Below are positions 13,929-19,557 of a stretch of 19,557 nucleotides of DNA, in pieces (the stretch's first letter is position 1; the number at the start of each line of letters is the position of its first letter). Below the pieces are notes generated by a model that saw nothing but the letters and a program-made list of their open reading frames with translations, ran no database searches and had not been told where the DNA came from. The stretch covers positions 1 to 19,557 of the forward strand of contig CAVAJR010000036.1 in assembly GCA_963589005.1 (NCBI GenBank). The letters are read 5' to 3'. The translations under genes and the position numbers were made by a program. This DNA is from RGIG5612 sp963589005 (lineage in GTDB: Bacteria > Bacillota > Clostridia > Lachnospirales > Lachnospiraceae).

Positions 13929-15146
13929 TTATTCAGCATCAACTGTTTCAACAGCCTTCTTAAGTGTTCCTAACATACAGCCGCCGCACTTCTTATCAGC
14001 ACGATTCTTGATGAAATTAATGCCAGCTGTAATGCAGATCCTCTCTGCACGTGCACGTTTCTTCTCGTCTGCAATGGTTGTGATATCCTTAACGTTTGCC
14101 ATGCCTACTGTACGACGGATCAGCTCAAGGCCTGTAACTGCGCTGGTATCCTCAAGGATAGTCTTAAGATAATATTCCTTATATCCCGGAGTCTTGCACA
14201 TTGTATCTGTAACATGCTCATCGAAATATTTGTCCAGCTTATCCATGGTCATGTCAGTTGTATCCTTAATAGCTGACTCAACCCATGCGCAGAACTTCTC
14301 GTCATCTGTTGCATCGCCGTTGCACCAAGCAAATATAAGATTAGCTATAACATTGCCTATATCGTAGCCCATCGGTCCGTAGAAGCAGAATTCCGGGTCA
14401 AATACCTTAGTAGATTCTTCATTAATGAAAATAGAACCTGTGTGAAGGTCGCCATGGATCAGTGACTGTGCTCTGGTCATGAAGTCCATCTTAAGTTTGG
14501 CAACTTCAAGCTTTAACTCATCATCGCTGTATAATTTTTCCTTAACATATTCAGCGTTCGGAGCGAATACATTATTTCTGCCCTGCTCATCATTGTAAGG
14601 TTCTGTATAAACAAGTGCCTCTGTGATATCGCACAGCTGCGGATTGATGAAGCTCTTCTGAAGAGCCTTCTTCTCCTCATGGTTCATAACAACATCTGTT
14701 GTTCCCATCAGAACCTGAGCCATAAATGTAGATATCTGATCTGCAAATTTAGGATATGTCTTATGCTCAAGCATTGCTGTACGCATAATCTCATGATCTG
14801 AGAGATCCTGCATGCAGCAGGTACTCATAACCGTATCATAGCAATATATCTCAGGAACATAACCAGGTGCTAACTTGCCCTGTAAGATTAAAATCTCTGA
14901 CTCAACACGGTTACGATCCGTATCGATCTTCATGTCCTCAGATATACGAAGAGATACACCTGCCTGTTTAACGATAACACTGTGACCCTTCTCGTCCTTA
15001 ACCTTGAATACATAATTCAGGTTGCCGTCACCGATCTCCTTGCAGCTCATGGTTGCTTCGTCCCAATCCTTCTGCGGAACCTTAACCTTAGCATATTCTA
15101 TTGCGTCATTTTCTTTCATAAGAAAATAAGAATCAAATTTTGACAT
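13929..15146 (-). CDS. mtnK: 5-methylthioribose kinase (possibly 5-deoxyribose kinase)
   Basis: 405 aa from the ATG at 15146, nine bases after AGGAG; an ATG three codons earlier sits directly on that site and is rejected. MtnK uses ATP to phosphorylate C1 of 5-methylthioribose. Family marks are the glycine loop IGDGNLNYVFKV (38-49), the catalytic loop HGDLHTGSIF (231-240, D233) and the metal site VFDPEFCFYGPMGYDIG (248-264, D250). The core ends near residue 383. A short tail then contains C387-G-G-C390 and a small amphipathic helix (MLGTLKKAVETVDAE), which looks like a linker plus encapsulation helix, though this is uncertain. First gene of the mtnK-mtnA unit, with a strong promoter. Confidence 0.94.
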   Translation of the reverse strand: MSKFDSYFLMKENDAIEYAKVKVPQKDWDEATMSCKEIGDGNLNYVFKVKDEKGHSVIVKQAGVSLRISEDMKIDTDRNRVESEILILQGKLAPGYVPEIYCYDTVMSTCCMQDLSDHEIMRTAMLEHKTYPKFADQISTFMAQVLMGTTDVVMNHEEKKALQKSFINPQLCDITEALVYTEPYNDEQGRNNVFAPNAEYVKEKLYSDDELKLEVAKLKMDFMTRAQSLIHGDLHTGSIFINEESTKVFDPEFCFYGPMGYDIGNVIANLIFAWCNGDATDDEKFCAWVESAIKDTTDMTMDKLDKYFDEHVTDTMCKTPGYKEYYLKTILEDTSAVTGLELIRRTVGMANVKDITTIADEKKRARAERICITAGINFIKNRADKKCGGCMLGTLKKAVETVDAE

Positions 15147-15173
15147 AACAATCATCTCCTTTTTTACATATAA

Positions 15174-15202
15174 ATCTTAGGAAAAAGTCGAGTTTGTGTC
15201 AA
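15174..15202 (-). promoter_or_regulatory. Sigma-A promoter of mtnK-mtnA
   Basis: On the minus strand a perfect TTGACA (15197-15202), a 17-bp spacer and TAAGAT (15174-15179) stand about 28 bases before the mtnK start codon. Confidence 0.85.
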
Positions 15203-15208
15203 CACAAA
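15193..15208. promoter_or_regulatory. Palindrome on the mtnK -35 box
   Basis: TTTGTGT-CA-ACACAAA is a perfect 7-bp inverted repeat overlapping the -35 hexamer, a position suited to a repressor such as the nearby DeoR-type protein. Confidence 0.5.
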
Positions 15209-15221
15209 AACAAACAAATTC

Positions 15222-15258
15222 CAACATTTTTCAAATAAATGCAACATTTCACAATGTT
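15222..15258. promoter_or_regulatory. CAACATTT repeats upstream of the mtnK promoter
   Basis: CAACATTT occurs at 15222-15229 and 15242-15249, exactly 20 bp apart (two helical turns). The second copy is also part of an inverted repeat AACATT-N4-AATGTT (15243-15258). Regularly spaced copies just upstream of -35 suggest a regulator-binding array. Confidence 0.4.
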
Positions 15259-15277
15259 TCACTTGGCCTTTTGTTCA

Positions 15278-15313
15278 AAAGGACGGGCCACACCACAATG
15301 TGACCCGTCCTTT
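15278..15313 (-). terminator. Terminator after the ABC transporter operon
   Basis: A 15-bp stem (15278-15292 with 15299-15313, one G-U wobble) surrounds a 6-base loop and, on the minus strand, is followed by TTTTG. It separates the transporter operon from mtnK-mtnA. Confidence 0.88.
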
Positions 15314-15336
15314 AAATTGACGGAAATTACAGAAAA

Positions 15337-16356
15337 TCAGTCTTCCTTGCTTGTTGCATATGCAGCTACCAATGCGAGACACAAAACTGCGCCCTTAACT
15401 GCAGGAAGTACATAGTATACAACTCCGCACATTGTCATACCATTTTCAAGAACTGTTATAAGCAATGCTCCGATTGCCGTACCTATAGCATTATATTTCT
15501 CTCGTCCGCCTATGCTTCGTCCGATGAATACCGCAGCAAGAGAACTCATCAGGTAGCTGTCCGAACCGTTGATCTGAGCTGCCGAGTTTCTTGAACATAC
15601 TACGATACCGCCGATGGCAATAAATATTGCAGCGAACATACCTGCCATGAAACGCATTTTCTTAACATTGATACCTGAAAGCTTCGCAGCTGTCTTATTG
15701 CCGCCCATCGCATACAGATAACGACCATATTTGGTTCTCTCAAGCAGGATGTAGCATACTATTACACAGATAACCATGATAATGATGATCCATGGATCCT
15801 TACCTATGTTACGGGCATCAATAGAGCCGTCTGCATATATCCAGCCTGAACGTGCAGGTGAAGTCTCGCCGCCTCTGAAAATGGTTGCCCATGAAGCTAC
15901 TGTCATTCCGGCTGATACGGCGCTGCCGCCTGTATATGCCAGACCTAAGCCCTGGTGAACGAACTGCAATGCGCATGTTGCCAGCATATCCGGAACCTTG
16001 CATACAAGGATAAGGAACATTGTAAGCAGGTACATTACCATGGCAAATACTATAGTAAGTACAATACACAGCCACAGCGGCATCGCAAACCACAGATAGA
16101 AGGAAGCAAATACATATGCACAGAACGTACCCAATGTACCGGCTGCCATATCGAATCCGTCAGGAGCCATGGAAACTGTAGCTGCCAATGCGAAAATTGT
16201 TACAGTCGACATCGAACGCAGGATATTGATCAGGTTAGTTGTCGAGAAAAAGGCACCGCCCTTCATTATTGTGAAAAAGATGATAGAAAGAACAAGCACG
16301 AGCACGGCTGCCCAGTTTACGAATATCTTTCCCACGCTTCTTTTAGATTGACTCAT
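15337..16356 (-). CDS. Sugar ABC transporter permease, RbsC-like
   Basis: 339 aa from the ATG at 16356, eight bases after GGAGG; a longer frame from 16386 would place that ribosome site inside the gene. This is the membrane channel of a ribose/xylose-type ABC importer (BPD_transp_2 family), with about nine or ten hydrophobic helices. The family loop that contacts the ATPase is visible at about 227-246 (GGNKTAAKLSGINVKKMR). It lies 46 bp after the ATPase gene and is the last gene before a strong terminator. The cargo, judged from the locus, is a 5-modified pentose; sequence alone does not show specificity. Confidence 0.93.
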   Translation of the reverse strand: MSQSKRSVGKIFVNWAAVLVLVLSIIFFTIMKGGAFFSTTNLINILRSMSTVTIFALAATVSMAPDGFDMAAGTLGTFCAYVFASFYLWFAMPLWLCIVLTIVFAMVMYLLTMFLILVCKVPDMLATCALQFVHQGLGLAYTGGSAVSAGMTVASWATIFRGGETSPARSGWIYADGSIDARNIGKDPWIIIIMVICVIVCYILLERTKYGRYLYAMGGNKTAAKLSGINVKKMRFMAGMFAAIFIAIGGIVVCSRNSAAQINGSDSYLMSSLAAVFIGRSIGGREKYNAIGTAIGALLITVLENGMTMCGVVYYVLPAVKGAVLCLALVAAYATSKED

Positions 16357-16402
16357 TTTATAGTCCTCCGAATTAAGTTTTATCAATAACGCCTGACTGC
16401 CC

Positions 16403-17926
16403 TTAAGCTCTTTGCTGAACTTCGCCGGTTGAGTAGCGCATTATTTCATTTTCGTTTGTATTCTTAGTCTCGAGCTCGGCTGTGATCTTGCCGTCAAACA
16501 TTACATACATACGGTCTGTAATAGACAGCAGCTCCGAGTTTTCGCATGTAGCATATATAACGCAGTTGCCATCCTTAGCGATCTGATTGATAAGACGGAA
16601 TATCTCCTGCTTAGCTCCTACGTCAACACCCTTAGTCGGCTCATCGAATATATAAACATCGCTGTCAGCAGCAATCCATTTGCCGACTACTACCTTCTGC
16701 TGGTTACCACCTGACAGAAAGGCTACCTTCTGCTTGATGGACGGTGTTGCGATCTTAAGCTCGTCTACATATTTCTTGGCATTCTTGGCTGTAGCATGCT
16801 CATTTACAAATGATGCCTTGCAAAATCTGTTAAGTGATGCTGCTGCCAGGTTGAAGTTAACCGTTTCTGCAACCAGAACTCCCTCTTTACGGCGTTCCTC
16901 CGGAACAAGTGCTATACGATTCTTGACCGCATCTGACGGCGTCTTGATCTTAAGCTCCTTGCCATTTAATGTTATCTTGCCGGAAGCCTTCTTGTAGGCA
17001 CCGAATATTGTCTTGCACAGCTCTGTCTTGCCGCCGCCTACAAGACCTGCAAGTCCTACGATCTCGCCCTTGCGGACATACATGTTGATATCTTTAACCT
17101 TGCCTTCCTTCTCTGTGAGATTCTCCACAATGAAGGCTTTATCTCCGATCTCGCAGACCTCCTTAGGGAATTCCTCATCGAAGGATCTTCCCAGCATCTT
17201 GTCTACGATCTCTTTAGAGGTAGTCTGTTCTGTGATAGGGGTTGTATCCACAATCATACCGCCCCTCATAACAGTATAGCTGTCACAGATACTTAATACC
17301 TCGTGAATTCTGTGAGTAATAAATATGATGGCCATATTCTTGGTCTCTCTCAAATGTCTTACGACGCGGAACAGTTCCTCTGTCTCTGCATCTGACAACG
17401 GAGCAGTCGGCTCATCTAAAATAAGGAAATTACATTCATTTTGAATTGCTCTTGCAATAAGCACCATCTGTTTCTGAGCAAGTGAAAGCGAACCGCATAT
17501 CTTTCTGACATCGATATCTACATTCAGCTGCTTAAGAACATCTCTGGCTTCTCTTCTTAATCTGGTATAATTGATAAATAACTTTCCGTTCATGTTCATG
17601 ACCATGTCATTGAACATAACATTTTCAGCAACAGTCAGGTTCGGTGCCAGTGCCATATCTACTTCCTGATATACGATCTGGATACCTATCTTTTTCGCAT
17701 CCATCGGGTGTCTCAATTCTACTGGCTTTCCGTTATACAGAACTTCTCCTGTATATGTAGGATTCGCCCCGGCAAGAACCTTCATCAGGGTGGATTTGCC
17801 TGCACCATTAGCTCCCATCAATGCATGAATTGTTCCGGTGCTGATTGAAAAATCAATATCTGAAAGTGCCTTTACACCAGGAAATTCTATGGAAACGCCT
17901 TTGGTTTCCAGGGTGATTTTTTCCAT
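16403..17926 (-). CDS. Sugar ABC transporter ATPase, RbsA-like double domain
   Basis: 507 aa with two ABC domains fused, the RbsA/MglA layout. Domain 1 has Walker A GANGAGKST (38-46), a reduced signature SLSLAQKQ and Walker B FLILDEPTAPL (167-177). Domain 2 has a P-loop reading GLVGGGKTEL (294-303), a full LSGGNQQK signature (404-411) and VYIFDEPTKGVD (424-435). It powers uptake of the sugar delivered by the binding protein. The gap from the binding-protein gene (195 bp, with a hairpin) is larger than that to the permease gene. Confidence 0.95.
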   Translation of the reverse strand: MEKITLETKGVSIEFPGVKALSDIDFSISTGTIHALMGANGAGKSTLMKVLAGANPTYTGEVLYNGKPVELRHPMDAKKIGIQIVYQEVDMALAPNLTVAENVMFNDMVMNMNGKLFINYTRLRREARDVLKQLNVDIDVRKICGSLSLAQKQMVLIARAIQNECNFLILDEPTAPLSDAETEELFRVVRHLRETKNMAIIFITHRIHEVLSICDSYTVMRGGMIVDTTPITEQTTSKEIVDKMLGRSFDEEFPKEVCEIGDKAFIVENLTEKEGKVKDINMYVRKGEIVGLAGLVGGGKTELCKTIFGAYKKASGKITLNGKELKIKTPSDAVKNRIALVPEERRKEGVLVAETVNFNLAAASLNRFCKASFVNEHATAKNAKKYVDELKIATPSIKQKVAFLSGGNQQKVVVGKWIAADSDVYIFDEPTKGVDVGAKQEIFRLINQIAKDGNCVIYATCENSELLSITDRMYVMFDGKITAELETKNTNENEIMRYSTGEVQQRA

Positions 17927-17958
17927 TAATTCTGTCCCCTTCCGTTCTAATCACTGCC

Positions 17959-17988
17959 GAGGGCGTCAAAGTAAACCCTGACGCCCTC
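17959..17988 (-). terminator. Attenuator hairpin between binding-protein and ATPase genes
   Basis: GAGGGCGTCA and TGACGCCCTC (17959-17968 and 17979-17988) form a perfect 10-bp GC-rich stem with a 10-base loop and no T-run on the minus strand. Such hairpins often protect the upstream message so that binding protein is made in excess of the membrane parts. Confidence 0.7.
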
Positions 17989-18121
17989 ACAATTAATTAC
18001 TTTGATAAAGCAAATTTGAAATTATTGTTTTATTTGCGCATATCGTGCGCGTCTGAACTCTCATTCTGAATATCCATGACGACCGAACGGTCATGCATGA
18101 ACGCCTATTCTAAAATTCTTA

Positions 18122-19270
18122 TTAGAATCCGAGAAGTTCAACCATCCAGTCACATGTTGGCATCCATGATGTATCTGAATATGACTCTGCAGCTACAAGG
18201 TCAAGATTCTCGATTGTAATGCCTTCCTGTGATGTAACCTGTTCCTGAGTAACGATAGTTGAAGGAATCTCCATCCAAGCACCGATCTCTGCATAGTAAC
18301 ATGATGCTGCTTCGATGTCTTCATACTGATCTGCTAATTCAAGTGCAAGTACACGGCAAGCAAACTGACCATTGAGGTTCCAGTTTGTTGTTGCGCAAGC
18401 CTTCCACTGTGATCCTTCTTCCTGCATGAACTGAATGTCCTCGTTGCAGATATCTACAGAAACCATAGGGATCTGACGGTTGTTCTCTGAAAGTGACTGA
18501 TATACGCCCTGTGCATAAGCATCGTAGCAGCACCAGATACCATCGATCTGATCATCTGTATACTTAGCTAATGTAGCTGTTGTAACGTCACGCATTGAAG
18601 ATGTAGCATTCTGATCATCTGTAGGAGCGATTCTCTCTACTGTAACGATCTTGCCTTCTTCTTCATATGGTGCATAACCAACCTGACGACGATCAAATGG
18701 GCTGTTGTATCCTGCACCCTGCTGAACCTGAAGAATGTTAAGAGGTTCGCCAGCTGCTACCTTGTCAGCATTCTCCGGAAGAGCCATAAGAGCCTCTACC
18801 AGACCAGCTGCAAATCCTGCATCCTGCTGGAAGAACTGTGTAACACCATCGATCTTAGCTGTCTCGCCGTTAGCATCCTTGAACGGTGTATCGAATGTTA
18901 CGATCTTAAGATCAGGATACTGTGCCAGAATGTCTGACAGATACTGCCATGCATATTCCTGTCCGCCGTGTGAAACCATAAGTCCGTCATAGCCTGATGC
19001 AGCGCACTGTGCGATTGTATCCTGCCATGTCTCTGCGTTGTCGCTGCAGAAGAAGGTATCAGCTTCCATACCCAGAGCTTCTGCTGTAGCCTTGAAATTA
19101 TCTGACCACATCTGGAATATTGTAGCAGGGCTCATGAGCATGATATAAGCTATCTTCTTACCTGCTACAGGAGATACTGCTGCCTCGCCTGCAGATGTTG
19201 CCATTGCCCCCAATGAACCTACAGCAAGAACTGACGCTAATAAAAGCGCTGCAAATTTTTTCAACTTCAT
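18122..19270 (-). CDS. Sugar ABC transporter substrate-binding protein
   Basis: 382 aa, a periplasmic-binding-protein type I (RbsB-like, Peripla_BP_4) protein, longer than RbsB. The signal peptide has a basic start (MKLKKF), a hydrophobic core (7-20) and then GAMATSA. There is no cysteine, so no lipobox; cleavage by signal peptidase I after A24 or A27 is likely. The mature part opens with KKIAYIMLMSPATIFQMWSDNFKATAEALG, the usual first strand and helix, and later has DGLMVSHGG and IDGIWCCYDAYAQGV, where the family reads D-G-I-...-D. It starts after a strong GGAGG. It should determine which sugar enters the locus, presumably the MtnK substrate. It lacks the membrane anchor expected in a Gram-positive cell. 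Confidence 0.93.
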   Translation of the reverse strand: MKLKKFAALLLASVLAVGSLGAMATSAGEAAVSPVAGKKIAYIMLMSPATIFQMWSDNFKATAEALGMEADTFFCSDNAETWQDTIAQCAASGYDGLMVSHGGQEYAWQYLSDILAQYPDLKIVTFDTPFKDANGETAKIDGVTQFFQQDAGFAAGLVEALMALPENADKVAAGEPLNILQVQQGAGYNSPFDRRQVGYAPYEEEGKIVTVERIAPTDDQNATSSMRDVTTATLAKYTDDQIDGIWCCYDAYAQGVYQSLSENNRQIPMVSVDICNEDIQFMQEEGSQWKACATTNWNLNGQFACRVLALELADQYEDIEAASCYYAEIGAWMEIPSTIVTQEQVTSQEGITIENLDLVAAESYSDTSWMPTCDWMVELLGF

Positions 19271-19295
19271 AAAATGTTTCCTCCTTTTTTATTAG

Positions 19296-19323
19296 GTCTG
19301 ATTGTATCAGACGTTTGTACAAA
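19296..19323. promoter_or_regulatory. Two adjacent palindromes upstream of the transporter operon
   Basis: GTCTGAT-TGT-ATCAGAC (19296-19312) and TTTGTACAAA (19314-19323) are both perfect inverted repeats. On the minus strand the first contains TACAAT, a good -10 hexamer, although no matching -35 is obvious. They lie 25-53 bases before the binding-protein start codon, a position typical for operators. Confidence 0.5.
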
Positions 19324-19454
19324 GTTTATTTAACATATTTCCTTTATAAAGTAAATGTCCTGTAAGATTGTTGTTTTTTTTTGTAAATTCTGTACATTTT
19401 TCTGTTTTCTAATTATGTAAAAAAGCCATAGAAACTGGCCTTTTCCGGTAATAT

Positions 19455-19557
19455 AACCTGACTTTCAGAGTTGAATTTAAAATATAGTGCTAAGCTAAGG
19501 GTTAAAACCTGTGGCTTAGCATTTTTTTGATCTCTCCATCGCTAAGAAAATAGGATG
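19455..19557. repeat. Right arm of contig-terminal inverted repeat
   Basis: Bases 19503-19557 are the reverse complement of 1-55 without a mismatch, and weaker similarity reaches about 19455, including the shared AACCTGACTTTC and GTGCTAAG segments. The divergence at the 56th base is abrupt in identity but not in homology, so the repeat is real while the perfect part may reflect assembly. Confidence 0.9.
19488..19528 (+). terminator. Outward intrinsic terminator in the right terminal repeat
   Basis: Stem 19488-19497 with 19512-19521 (10 bp, one G-U) followed by seven T (19522-19528). It reads out of the window to the right and mirrors the terminator at the left end. Confidence 0.75.

Noticed and set aside
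1..19557. Composite transposon or integrative element bounded by the terminal inverted repeats
   Set aside because: No transposase, integrase or target duplication is visible, and the exact 55-bp identity is explained by contig ends at a repeat. Kept only as an open possibility in the findings.

Overview
The window looks like one contig from an anaerobic gut-type Firmicute, probably Lachnospiraceae. That placement rests on moderate GC, strong AGGAGG ribosome binding sites, RbsABC-type sugar transport and the style of the shell proteins; no rRNA or housekeeping marker is present to test it. The centre is a complete bacterial microcompartment (BMC) operon. Around it sit a sugar ABC transporter, methylthioribose kinase (mtnK), methylthioribose-1-phosphate isomerase (mtnA), a DeoR-type regulator, a FucU-type mutarotase and a divergent DhaK/DhaL pair.

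Layout, right to left, which is the main direction of transcription. (1) 19270-15337 (-): sugar-binding protein, double ABC ATPase and permease, ended by a strong terminator at 15278-15313. (2) 15146-12737 (-): mtnK and mtnA, with a clear sigma-A promoter at 15174-15202. (3) 11741-12490 (+): DeoR-family regulator, divergent from the BMC operon. (4) 11523-4087 (-): class II aldolase, PduL phosphotransacylase, EutN/CcmL pentamer, CoA-acylating aldehyde dehydrogenase, PduS-like Fe-S flavoprotein, PduT-like trimer, PduA-like hexamer, two more pentamers and an unrecognised 166-aa protein. (5) 3085-3522 (+): fucU with its own promoter. (6) 2945-391 (-): small membrane protein, dhaK, dhaL.

Proposed joint function (inference): a free 5-deoxy-type pentose (5-methylthioribose or 5-deoxyribose) is imported and equilibrated between anomers by FucU. 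MtnK phosphorylates it at C1 and MtnA isomerises it to the 1-phosphoketose. The aldolase, which carries a C-terminal encapsulation-type helix, splits this to DHAP plus (methylthio)acetaldehyde inside the compartment. Aldehyde dehydrogenase and PduL then convert the aldehyde through acyl-CoA to acyl-phosphate. This would be a microcompartment version of the DHAP shunt for salvage of S-adenosylmethionine by-products. I know that shunt as free cytosolic enzymes; I cannot say from here whether the BMC version has been described.

Non-coding structure is rich. Both ends of the contig carry the same sequence in inverted orientation (55 bp perfect, about 104 bp imperfect), each arm holding an outward-facing intrinsic terminator. 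A 160-bp tandem repeat (3.3 copies) fills the convergent gap after fucU, and a diverged copy in the opposite orientation sits in the other convergent gap, after deoR/mtnA. A second family of short inverted-repeat elements occupies several other intergenic gaps. No tRNA, rRNA, CRISPR, transposase or integrase was seen.
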